From Drosophila miranda (Eukaryota > Arthropoda > Insecta > Diptera > Drosophilidae), in NCBI RefSeq assembly GCF_003369915.1, contig NC_046674.1, positions 23,191,657 to 23,255,656 of the forward strand: a stretch of DNA of 64,000 nt. The letters run 5' to 3'. The position numbers and the translations under genes are program-made. The notes below the pieces were generated by a model, which saw nothing but the letters and a program-made list of their open reading frames with translations, made no database searches and was not told the DNA's origin. Shown in pieces: positions 47,035-59,314 of the stretch. Each line of letters begins with the position of its first letter. Position 1 is the first letter of the stretch.

Positions 47035-49323
47035 TTAAACAAACATCTTCTCCAGCATTTTTCTAAGTTTTTCTTGGGCATAGCGTATCTTTTGATATAA
47101 TTCTTTGGACACACCGTTCTCCACGATGGTCGAGAAGCGATATGTGCGGAAGTTCTTCTCGTGATCCATGTATGTAATGGCACTCATACGCGGACAAAGA
47201 ATGAGCTTCATGTGATCCGAAAAATTAAGCTGAAATCAGGAATAGTTTTGGTTAATTTCTATAAGTCGGGAGAGCATTTACTAAATTTGTGTAGCTACCT
47301 GTACGGAACCGTTGGTAAGATGCATGACCACAGCACACGTTGTGCGGAACCAGGAGTGCAAATGGGGCATACGCGATATCTGATCACTCTCAATGTTCAC
47401 ATTATTGGCTCCAGCCTTCACGAGATGCTCGATCATGTAACGCTTGAAGTAGGAAAGCAGCTTCATCTTTTTATCAAGCGTCTTGCAGTAATCGGTCGTA
47501 GTCATGTAGCTCTCCTTTCCGTCCTTGTCTATGAAGTGGACGTTGATCTGGTTCGGAAGCAGAATCAATTTGGTTGTGTCGTTGAACATAACGCCAATGC
47601 CCTCATCACAGAGCTGATAACCGAAGCCGTATTTTTCACTGTAGTCGACCCATTTGGATATCCAGAAGAGCGGCTGTGCTGCAGGATCGGTATTCTCATC
47701 CTCGAGATTGCCTTGCAGTATGCGCGGCTGTAAGCACGAGATGATTAATAATTATTTAACAGATACAATCACTGCAATGATTACAAACCTTGTTGTTGAT
47801 CAGATTGGTGAGCTGCTGGTGCAAGCTCTCAATGTCGCTGCGGTAGTCTTCGTTGTGGCGGCACACCTGGGCCGAGGCAGTGATGGCGTCGTGCAAGTTG
47901 GTATTGAGGAATGTTGACTCCAGACGAGTATCATCCCTAATGCCGTTCATCTCCATCAGCGGCTTGCGATGAATGGAGTCTTCAATGGTGTCGTTGATGC
48001 CAATTCGCGGAGCCATAGTTAGGCAAGAGCTTGGCAAGAACGTTGGCACCTTCGAGCCCTTCAGGAAGTCGTAGTTCAGCAACTGGCCAATTGCTGGGCG
48101 GCTCTCAGGGTTCGGCTGGAGCATGGAGATCACCATATCAGCAGCAGGTTTTCTCAAGTAGCTTGGCACTCTGTACTCGCACTTCTTGATCTTTGAATAA
48201 GTGTCCTTCAGCGTTTTGGTCTCAAACGGGTGTTGGCCTACCAACAGAGTGTACATGACGCAGCCAATGGACCATATGTCCACTTCGAACGAATGCCCCT
48301 TTTTGGTGAGAATTTCTGGGGCAATGTAGTTTGGGGTGCCGCACAGAGTCTTCTTGCGTTCGCCCTCATATTCGATGCGAGTGGCTAGGCCAAAGTCGCC
48401 AATCTTCACGTGCAGCATATCGTTCAAGAACAGGTTTCCTAGCTTCAAGTCGCGATGGATAATGCGGTTGTCGTGCAGATACTTGACGCCTTGGATGATC
48501 TGGTAAATGTAGTAGCGGCACTCGAACTCCGTGATGCTTTTCCGGCGCTTGTGCAGCTCCATCATCGACTGAGTGGCAAAAAGGCGGGATCCATTAGTTC
48601 GGAAGAACGCATGCTATGCTGAATTTCCGGCGTACTTACCCGCTTCTTGCAAAGCTCCAGGACAATGTAAATGTTCTGGACATCCTCGAAATAGCTATGG
48701 AACTTCACTATGTTGGGATGATTGAGACTACGATGAATGGTAATCTCCTGAGCGGTCTTCTCCTTCTGGTTGTGCTTGATCATCAGCTTTTTTGATACGA
48801 TTTTGCCGGCAAAAACATCGTCGGTCTCCACATCGATGATTTCGTAGCACTTGGCAAAGCCGCCCTACACAAGCAATTGCAAAACATCTCATTATAGCCA
48901 CAATTTTTTACTAAATAATTGTAAATTGAATTCGACGCGCCAAAAAAAAAAGAATGTACGTTTGCATGCATGTATGTGGCTGGGCCGTCACTTCTTTGAC
49001 AACTCTACCAGGCACACACACGCACGCGTTCACACATAAAACAGTGGAAGGGTGCCAAAGGAAACTGAGGCGAAAATAGATGTAAGCCGCATGCTTGTAT
49101 GTGTTGGTTTGCATGCCCTTACATACATATGTGTATGCCCAGCGCTGTGAGGCTGCGCAGAGTTGTTAAAATGTGCATGAGGATTCCCTAGAACACAATG
49201 ATCCACTTCTGGGGCAAGTCTTACCTTTCCAAAGAAGCGCATACGCTTATACGTCCTGCGTTGATTGGAGTCGAAGAGACGATCCGGTATATCTGTGCTT
49301 TTATCCTCCGGTTTTGCGGCCAT
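47035..49323 (-). CDS. polo: Polo kinase copy P7, intact
   Basis: Exons on the minus strand are 49225..49323, 48640..48864, 47789..48568, 47299..47727 and 47035..47229; 575 codons, splice signals intact (TAG acceptor before exon 2, as in P2 and P8). Catalytic and polo-box residues are kept. Carries P221H and D554E but not R117W. Followed upstream by B7, the least rearranged BEL pol. Confidence 0.94.
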
Positions 49324-49718
49324 TTTGCTCTGATGTCCCTTTGCCTTGGCGTTCACTCGAAACACAAAAAACTTCCTCGCCTTCGCGTTGATGCAAAATC
49401 CGCTCTGTACACACCACGTCCAGTTAAATGCGTTCCCAAAGAAACAATTTAAGATTAATGCAAATGCCAAGACACAAATGATCACTCGCAGACTATGGCT
49501 ATGCCCACCGACACCACTCACAATTCACAGTTCACGAAAAATAGCCACAAAGCGGAGAACGCGCCGAAACCGTTCGATTTAAATGCCAATAAAAATTAGT
49601 GGTGTGCGCTGTACATAAATCGAGCTATAATAAATTTTAGTAGATGAATTTTTATATACTTGTGAGACTGATAAGTCAACGCAACTACTTTTCTGAAATC
49701 AGAGCACTCTATTTCTCT
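49324..49718 (-). promoter_or_regulatory. P7 5' UTR and upstream region
   Basis: Same polo leader block, with the CTATTTCTCT end seen at P1 and P2. Confidence 0.5.
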
Positions 49719-50249
49719 ATTCAGTTGCAGAAATATGCTTAAGTAATAGTTTATAATACCCGTCGGCATAACACAGTGGCACCGTGACACAGTGTTCTAT
49801 TTAACATGTAATATAATAACTCACGACAACACACTGGCCACTGCAGTGAGTTCTGCTGACAATGCACTCTCTCCGCAGATGGCAAAGACAGCGGGGCAGT
49901 TGCTGACCATCAAAATATCGCAATTGCCCACCAGACACTAAAATTATCCATAATACACAAAACATATATTTTACAGACTCAGCACTTTTGTACCTTTTAT
50001 CACCTATAAATAAGAATCAGTTTTATCAATAAAATCAGTATCAGAAACAGTACCATAACTGCCTGTCAGTCATCTTCCATCGCAATCATCAGAGGCTGTC
50101 GCCGTGTCTTCAGACCCTCCCTTGCGCACCGTAGGATACCCACTCCGCAGTCCAACTGGTTCAAGTTCTAGTTGCGACGACCAAACTGTAGACGGTTTAT
50201 GTACCGTATGCAACCCAGCTTCCTACACACACACACACACACATTAACA
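49719..50249 (+). repeat. BEL 5' LTR of B7
   Basis: About 531 bp with the longest CA tract near its 3' end. CTATAAATA and AATAAA present. Confidence 0.8.
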
Positions 50250-50566
50250 TTTGGTGACCCCGACCTTGGTCATCCTTTCAAACTGTCAGACAAGCTACAG
50301 TGAAAGGATTCGATCTGGACATCAGATTGAAGCAGTCAACAGGACATCTTCAATAAAAATTTGGCATCAGGCCGTACACTTACGGTAGCATCTCCTACCA
50401 ATAAGTATCACTTTGGCAAATCTGACATATTCAGGTTATCAGCCAACAGAAAAACAGCTATAGAATTCGATTACCACCAAGGTAATCAATTTTTGTTGTT
50501 CCGTGCGTTCCATAGATTGGAAACAGCACAAATCCCTCCATCCAACACATCACCTGTACTATTACA

Positions 50567-53500
50567 ACAAAAACGACTCCAAACTTCGCGATACAGACAA
50601 AACGGATGAATACGTAAAATTCCGTGAAGACTTACTTACAACATGTAAGCAATACATTACGATTTTTACCGAATGCATGGATAAGCTATCACAGACGTCT
50701 AGTGCTCGTGGGGAAAGTCAAATCGTCCCTAAAGAAAAGCATGAGAAACCTTCAGTAGGTCCCAAAGAAAGCGATCTGATCCAGCAGTCCTCAAGGGATT
50801 ACAGCAAACTGCTTTCACTATGTCGCCGACAAAAGGCCATAGTAGAGTCCGTTAAACGCAATCTGAAACAACTTTCAGAGGCGGAAGGACGCACATCAAG
50901 TGATTTGATAAAATCACTATGGACTCAAGCGCAGGAAGTCCACTTCACAATTCATGAGGAATACGAGGACCCAGTGGAAGGAGGATATGACATGGAATCC
51001 TACCTAACACTGGAAAGTAAGGTCCAAAGAGCATTGGCAAAATCAGCCACACCAAACACGGATAACGTGCAGCTTCCACGCATCAGCATCCCAAAGTTTG
51101 ATGGGGATCTATTAAAGTGGACCCAGTTCTTCGATCTGTTCTCATGCATGGTGCATGAGACCAACATGCCTACGGTGAAAAAGATGTGGTATCTTAAAAC
51201 CACCGTTACCGGCGAGGCAGAAAGATTGATTCGACATATCGATCTAAAGGAAGAAAATTATGAAGCCGCTTGGGAAATACTAGTTGACGCATACAACAAT
51301 CCCAGAGATGTTTCGAACACGGTACTGAACCGCTTCCTCAATCACCAAACAATTAATGACGATCCCAAGTCATTAAAAGAGTTGTATATAACAACCATAG
51401 AATCACTTGCATCACTAAAGGGATTGGGCATCAATATATATACATGGGATCCGATATTGATTGCCATTATCAGAAACAAACTGGATGTAACAAGTAAGGC
51501 CTTGTATGAGCAATCATTGGGAAGCTCAAAGGACATCCAGGCGCTGGATACGATGCTTCAGTTCTTGGAGCAAAGAATTCGGATTCTAGGAACCAGTAAG
51601 AAGCCACCAGCAGCAAGGAGAGAGCCAAAAGCCACGACATGTGCATCAGCAAACACAGGGAGAGCGCGAGCACCCTTATGCACATTCTGCAAGAAAGCAA
51701 GCCATTGGCTCTACGGATGCGAAGAATTTCGCTCCAAATCTCCATCAGAACGACTAAATTGGGTACAAAAACAAAAAATGTGCGTTAATTGTTTTAGAAC
51801 AAATCACAAAACAAACGCATGCCCTGGTCGAAACTGCTTCAAGTGTGACAAGAAGCACAACACGATGCTACATTTGGAAACATCATCAGGCGCAGCTACA
51901 GAATCAAGAGGCCCGACGGTTGGTGCAGCAAGTAACAATAGTTACAATCTTCTGGCCACAGCAAAGGTGGCAGTAGAAGCCAACAACGGGCAGGTTGCTA
52001 ATTTCAGAGCACTGCTAGATTCAGGATCACAGATAAACTTGATCTCTGAACGAATGGCATCAATGTTGTCACTCAAACTAAAAGACACAACATTACGGAT
52101 CGAAGGAATTGGAGGTCAATCAAAGAGCAGCAGAGCACGAGTAAATGTGCTCATGAAATCCCTTCACAATGGTTTTACGCAAAGAATTGAAGCTTTCGTA
52201 TTACCACAGATAATAGCTGATCAACCAGCTCAGGCACTCGATTCAGAGAGCTTAAACGTACCAAGCAAGATCTCACTGGCAGACCCAAACTTCCATAAGC
52301 CAGGCAAAATCGACATGCTAATTGGAGCCGAGCATTACTACTCGCTGCTGCTACCAGATCAACAGCAGCTAAGGACAGGAGGCCCGTTGCTACAAAACAC
52401 GAAACTGGGATGGATTGTGGCAGGAAAAGTAAAATCTGCCCACAATTGCTCACCCATTAGTGCAACGGGAGTAAACGAGCTCATGGAAAGATTCTGGACT
52501 CTGGACAATCTAGAGACGGAAGACAAACCACGCACTCCAGTGGAAGCACGGTGCGAAGCTCATTTTATAGAAAATCTTCAGACAGCTTCAGACGGCCGTT
52601 TTATTGTAAAGCTCCCATTTTCCGAACACCCTTCAGCCCTGGGGAGTCGTTGGAAACCGCAACAAAAAGATTCCTAGCGTTGGAGCGGCGAAGCTCACCA
52701 GAAACTTGGAAGAGTTATGTGGACTTCATGGAAGAGTATGAAGGACTAGGACATATGAAGATGGTGCCAGCATCAAAAGTTCCCAAAAGGCACTACTTCA
52801 TTCCACATCATTGTGTACTCAAACCTGAAAGCACCACCACAAAGCTTCGGGTAGTATTCGATGCCTCATGCAAATCAACAAGCGGGAAATCTTTGAACGA
52901 CATTCTGCAGGCTGGACCCACCGTTCAGAGCGAACTTATGTCCATTCTGCTACGATTTCGAATTCATAAGTACGTATTCACAGCGGACATAGAAAAGATG
53001 TACCGGCAAGTGTGGATGAACCCGGAGGATCAATTCCATCAGATGATAGTCTGGAGAAACAATCCATCCGAAGAGATCAGGTACTATCGCCTGAAAACAG
53101 TAACATATGGGACAACAGCTGCTCCGTTCCTAGCAACGAAATGTCTGGATCATTTGGCAATACAATACAAAGACAGACTACCAGTAGGATCAACAACATT
53201 AAAAACCGATTTCTATGTTGACGACTGTCTAACTGGAGCAAACACGATTCCAGAGGCAATTCATGTTCGACAAGAACTAAATAAGATATTGCTACCGTCC
53301 GGATTCAAATTGCGCAAGTGGTGCTCCAACAATGAGCAACTTCTCCAAGGAATCCCCAAAGAGGATACTGTAACCGATGTAAAACTAGGAGAGACACTAG
53401 AGCACTACAGCGTGAAAACTCTGGGTCTCATCTGGATGCCGAAGAAGGATACATTGTGTGGACGAACACAGAAAAGCCAGGCTACACGCATCACCAAACG

Positions 53501-55923
53501 GGTGGTATGTTCCGAACTGGCCCAAATCTTTGACCCACTAGGACTCTATGCACCGGTGGTAGTAAAGGCAAAAATCTTCATGCAACAACTTTGGGAGCTC
53601 AAACTGGATTGGGATGACGAATTACCATTACAACACCAAACCGAATGGAAAGAATACCGGGACGACTTACAAACATTGAACAAAATGCAAGTTCCCCGGC
53701 ATATCTACGATGGTAAAATTCCAGTTACCCAAGAACTCCATACGTTTGTAGATGCATCAGAACGAGCATATGGCGCAGCTGTATATGTACGCGCTACATA
53801 CAAAAACAACCAAGTGTCAGTAAGACTGCTCTGTTCGAAATCACGTGTGGCGCCGACAGCCAAACAATCGCTACCACGGTTAGAACTTTGTGCTGCAGTC
53901 CTCGGTGCCGAGCTCAAAAACCGAGTCCGACAGGATCTGCACATGGACATTAACACGGTTTCAGGATGGTGTTGGAGTGATTCCACCGTTGTGTTATCCT
54001 GGATAAACGCATCGTCATCAACATACCATACCTTTGTGGCAAATCGAATAGCCAAAATCCAGGCATTAACAAACCAGTCACAATGGCGTCACGTGTCATC
54101 GGCCAACAACGCAGCCGATGTCCTGTCGAGAGGAATCGCAGCAAGCAGACTGGCAGATCACAATCTGTGGTTATATGGACCATTATTCCTGCACGGATCT
54201 CGAGACAACTGGACGAAGGCACCCAACATAGAACCCAGCAATCTTGAGAGAAAAGCTAAACATGTAAGCTTGCCAATCACACCTAGCGCACTTGGGGACG
54301 AATTATATACTTGCAGACATAGCAACTCGTTTCACAAACTGCAACGCATTGTGGCATATATGTTACGCTTCTGCTACAAAACCAACAGAGCGAACACCAC
54401 GACGCTCTGCGCAGAAGAACTGACTCACGCCCGCACTATAATCCTGCGAACCATACAACAAGTCGAGTTTACAGCAGAGTTAAAACAGTTCCAACGCTAT
54501 AAGACTGTGGATAGAAAGAGCTCGATCATATCGTTATCTCCCTTCCTAGGAGACGATGAGCTCATCCGAGTTGGTGGTAGACTTGAAGAAGCTCTACTTC
54601 CATACAACGCAAAACACCCAGTTTTGCTGCCTTACAATGACCCAATCGTCAAAATGATCTTGCGGGAGCTACATGAGGAGAACATGCATTGTGGTGCTCA
54701 AGCATTAAGGGCAATCGCAAGACAACAATATTGGATTATCAATGACAAGACAATGGCTAGAAGCATCATCCACAGCTGTGTTAGATGCACCAAGGCTAGA
54801 CCAAAGCTGATGCACCAGATCATGGGCAATCTCCCAGCACAACGAGTCACACAAGCACGCCCGTTTCTTAATGCAGGCGTCGACTACTGTGGACCAATCT
54901 CGATCCACCATAAGATCCGAGGGAAAAGACCAGATAAGGCATACATCGCCGTGTTCTGCTGCTTTTCCACAAAGGCAGTACACCTGGAGCTGGTAAGCGA
55001 CCTGACCACAGATGCATTCTTGGCCGCCCTGCGTCGATTCTTAAGCAGACGTGGGAAGTGCCAAACTATTCATTGCGACAATGCAACGAACTTTGTGGGT
55101 GCAAACAACCAGCTTAAAGAATTAGAAGACTCTATATTCAGCTCAAAGGCAAGTGCTCTGATCACGAATCATTGCAACAAAAAACAAGTGGATTTTAAAT
55201 TCATTCCTCCCAGGGCTCCATCGTTTGGCGGCCTCTGGGAAGCGGCGGTAAAATCAGCAAAAAAAGCTGTTGATAACAACCACCAACACAGCCTCATTGA
55301 CATTTGAAGAACTAAACACAGTGATAATCGAAATTGAAGCAATTCTCAATTCTCGACCCATCACTCCAATGTCAAATGATCCCACTGATACAACAGCGCT
55401 CACCCCAGGACACTTCTTGATTGGTGAACCATTGACAACGCCTCCTGACGTCAATACTGATCAACAAGGAAGAACATTGGTCAAGCGCTGGGAATTGGTA
55501 TCGCGCCTAAAGCATTCATTCTGGAAACAATGGTCTACAGAATACCTCAAAGAATTGCAAGCTCGGCATAAATGGAAGACCGCTTCACCAAACGTACCTG
55601 AAGGATTATTAGTTTTGGTTAAGGAAGACAACCTTCCTGTAATGAAGTGGCCAATGGGTCGCATCATTAAGACATATCCTGGACAGGACAACCACGTACG
55701 AGTGGTTGACGTTAAGACAGCATCTGGCGTATACAAGCGCCCTATCACTCGTCTAGCGCCGCTCTTTCCAGAAGATGTGGCAATCAAACGTTCCCACAAC
55801 GTGATCAGTGACACCACGGAGATTGAGGAGCCACCCACACAGCAAACAACAAAATTGTCACCTACATTAACATCAACAGATGGGCAACCTGACGTATACT
55901 GCGGGAAAAAACACTGTATTTAA
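50567..55923 (+). pseudogene. BEL gag-pol (B7), N-terminal gag deleted, longest surviving pol frame
   Basis: Gag remnant, zinc knuckles and protease are open to 52677 (TCA, not TAA, after the knuckles). One G is missing from a G-run near 52642, shifting the frame before RT. RT, RNase H and integrase then run open to 55307. This is the only copy without the two-base frameshift in integrase: the stretch GKRPDKAYIAVFCC is continuous and all three integrase catalytic segments (AGVDYCGP, CDNATNFVG, FGGLWEA) are in one frame. The A-run near 55259 separates the C-terminal region (55270-55923). The element cannot move by itself because gag is broken and the 3' LTR is lost. Confidence 0.92.
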
Positions 55924-56635
55924 AGTCTTTTTTTTTATATCCGATCTTTCTTTATACCTCCAAAAAAAAAATTACCACGATACTTACACCGGAACTGCGA
56001 TAAATTGTTTCAAGTTTCCTAATTCGTGCGTCAGCCGAAACAATAGAAATTTGGCCGACGGTACTCAGAAAACAGAAATATAATACATAAGACATTCCTA
56101 GAATCAATTTGAGACGTAAAATCTTCCAATTTGAATAATTTGAGAAGCATTGTATTTATTACTACAGTGGTTCAAATTTTATTAGCTTAGGTAAAAATAC
56201 AAAAGAAATTTTTACTCCCAAACCGCAGGGTTCTAATAGTTAACATCCATGTTTTGTTTGTTGTTTTTTCTACCCAATGTTCGAATTGTTGAAATGATGC
56301 GTGGGCGATCGAGGATTACTTGTAATTTCTAAAAGTATACATTTATTTTTATTTATTAATAATTTCTTTCGATATTCGTGTACGAAAATATTTAAACAGA
56401 TATAAACGTTAAACAGGGAACTAAAGTGGAATGCAAAACCAAACAAAAAAAAAAACTTTAAACAGTAAATACAAATTTGGACAGAAACTACGATTGTGGG
56501 AAAGAATTGGCGTGGGAACAGATGAATGGTTAGGTTGGGTTGGCTAAGGCGTTCGTGATTTAGCTTAAACTAACATTTTGCCTTAGAATGATAGTCCGCT
56601 GGTAGGTTGTGGAGATGGTGAACATCATCCAACAA
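55924..56635 (-). other. P8 3' UTR and flank
   Basis: Junction zone and polo 3' UTR as at P2, without DINE-1. No gene. Confidence 0.65.
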
Positions 56636-58924
56636 TTAAACAAACATCTTCTCCAGCATTTTTCTAAGTTTTTCTTGGGCATAGCGTATCTTTTGATATA
56701 AATCTTTGGACACACCGTTCTCCACGATGGTCGAGAAGCGATATGTGCGGAAGTTCTTCTCGTGATCCATGTATGTAATGGCACTCATACGCGGACAAAG
56801 AATGAGCTTCATGTGATCCGAAAAATTAAGCTGAAATCAGGAATAGTTTTGGTTAATTTCTATAAGTCGGGAGAGCATTTACTAAATTTGTGTAGCTACC
56901 TGTACGGAACCGTTGGTAAGATGCATGACCACAGCACACGTTGTGCGGAACCAGGAGTGCAAATGGGGCATACGCGATATCTGATCACTCTCAATGTTCA
57001 CATTATTGGCTCCAGCCTTCACGAGATGCTCGATCATGTAACGCTTGAAGTAGGAAAGCAGCTTCATCTTTTTATCAAGCGTCTTGCAGTAATCGGTCGT
57101 AGTCATGTAGCTCTCCTTTCCGTCCTTGTCTATGAAGTGGACGTTGATCTGGTTCGGAAGCAGAATCAATTTGGTTGTGTCGTTGAACATAACGCCAATG
57201 CCCTCATCACAGAGCTGATAACCGAAGCCGTATTTGTCACTGTAGTCGACCCATTTGGATATCCAGAAGAGCGGCTGTGCTGCAGGATCGGTATTCTCAT
57301 CCCCGAGATTGCCTTGCAGTATGCGCGGCTGTAAGCACGAGATGATTAATAATTATTTAACAGATACAATCACTGCAATGATTACAAACCTTGTTGTTGA
57401 TCAGATTGGTGAGCTGCTGGTGCAAGCTCTCAATGTCGCTGCGGTAGTCTTCGTTGTGGCGGCACACCTGGGCCGAGGCAGTGATGGCGTCGTGCAAGTT
57501 GGTCTTGAGGAATGTTGACTCCAGACGAGTATCATCCCTAATGCCGTTCATCTCCATCAGCGGCTTGCGATGAATGGAGTCTTCAATGGTGTCGTTGATG
57601 CCAATTCGCGGAGCCATAGTTAGGCAAGAGCTTGGCAAGAACGTTGGCACCTTCGAGCCCTTCAGGAAGTCGTAGTTCAGCAACTGGCCAATTGCTGGGC
57701 GGCTCTCAGGGTTCGGCTGGAGCATGGAGATCACCATATCAGCAGCAGGTTTTCTCAAGTAGCTTGGCACTCTGTACTCGCACTTCTTAATCTTTGAATA
57801 AGTGTCCTTCAGCGTTTTGGTCTCAAACGGGGGTTGGCCTACCAACAGAGTGTACATGACGCAGCCAATGGACCATATGTCCACTTCGAACGAATGCCCC
57901 TTTTTGGTGAGAATTTCTGGGGCAATGTAGTTTGGGGTGCCGCACAGAGTCTTCTTGCGTTCGCCCTCATATTCGATGCGAGTGGCTAGGCCAAAGTCGC
58001 CAATCTTCACGTGCAGCATATCGTTCAAGAACAGGTTTCCTAGCTTCAAGTCGCGATGGATAATGCGGTTGTCGTGCAGATACTTGACGCCTTGGATGAT
58101 CTGGTAAATGTAGTAGCGGCACTCGAACTCTGTGATGCTTTTCCGGCGCTTGTGCAGCTCCATCATCGACTGAGTGGCAAAAAGGCGGGAACCATTAGTT
58201 CGGAAGAACGCATGCTATGCTGAATTTCCGGTGTACTTACCCGCTTCTTGCAAAGCTCCAGGACAATGTAAATGTTCTGGACATCCTCGAAATAGCTATG
58301 GAACTTCACTATGTTGGGATGATTGAGACTACGATGAATGGTAATCTCCTGAGCGGTCTTCTCCTTCTGGTTGTGCTTGATCATCAGCTTCTTTGATACG
58401 ATTTTGCCGGCAAAAACATCGTCGGTCTCCACATCGATGATTTCGTAGCACTTGGCAAAGCCGCCCTACACAAGCAATTGCAAAACATCTCATTATAGCC
58501 ACAATTTTTTACTAAATAATTGTAAATTGAATGCGACGCGCCAAAAAAAAAAGAATGTACGTTTGCATGCATGTATGTGGCTGGGCCGTCACTTCTTTGA
58601 CAACTCTACCAGGCACACACACGCACGCGTTCACACATAAAACAGTGGAAGGGTGCCAAAGGAAACTGAGGAGAAAATAGATGTAAGCCGCATGCTTGTA
58701 TGTGTTGGTTTGCATGCCCTTACATACATATGTGTATGCCCAGCGCTGTGAGGCTGCGCAGAGTTGTTAAAATGTGCATGAGGATTCCCTAGAACACAAT
58801 GATCCACTTCTGGGGCAAGTCTTACCTTTCCAAAGAAGCGCATACGCTTATACGTCCTGCGTTGATTGGAGTCGAAAAGACGATCCGGTATATCTGTGCT
58901 TTTATCCTCCGGTTTTGCGGCCAT
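56636..58924 (-). CDS. polo: Polo kinase copy P8, intact, founder-like
   Basis: Exons on the minus strand are 58826..58924, 58241..58465, 57390..58169, 56900..57328 and 56636..56830; 575 codons with correct splice signals and all catalytic and polo-box residues. It differs from the other copies at three residues where they agree with each other: K330 (others N), G377 (others E) and D399 (others E). These match D. melanogaster Polo as I recall it, so they are likely ancestral. Many silent and intron differences are also private to P8. It joins single-copy flank without a BEL element and is probably the original locus. Confidence 0.95.
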
Positions 58925-59314
58925 TTTGCTCTGATGTCCCTTTGCCTTGGCGTTCACTCGAAACACAAAAAACTTCCTCGCCTTCGCGTTGATGCAAAAT
59001 CCGCTCTGTACACACCACGTCGTTAAATGCGTTCCCAAAGAAACAATTTAAGATTAATGCAAATGCCAAGACACAAATGATCACTCGCAGACTATGGCTA
59101 TGCCCACCGACACCACTCACAATTCACAGTTCACGAAAAATAGCCACAAAGCGGAGAACGCGCCGAAACCGTTCGATTTAAATGCCAATGAAAATTAGTG
59201 ATGTGCGCTGTACATAAATCGAGCTATAATAAATTTTAGTAGATGAATTTTTATATACTTGTGAGACTGATAAGTCAACGCAACTACTTTTCTGAAATCA
59301 GAGCACTCTATTTT
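58925..59314 (-). promoter_or_regulatory. P8 5' UTR and upstream region
   Basis: Leader block with a 2-bp deletion near 59021 that closes the upstream open frame seen in the other copies. It ends CTATTTT and passes directly into flank sequence instead of LTR. Confidence 0.55.

Larger units (their letters stand above)
49719..55923 (+). mobile_element. BEL/Pao element B7, defective
   Basis: LTR, primer site and leader are followed by a deletion near 50565 that removes the first part of gag (about 275 bp relative to B5). Pol is the least damaged of all copies. No 3' LTR. It lies next to P8, the founder-like polo copy. Confidence 0.9.

Noticed and set aside
1-59314. Pure assembly duplication of one polo unit
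   Set aside because: Units differ by many private substitutions, different BEL deletions, different DINE-1 insertions and a foreign gene insert, which an assembly error would not create. Copy number may still be imperfect.
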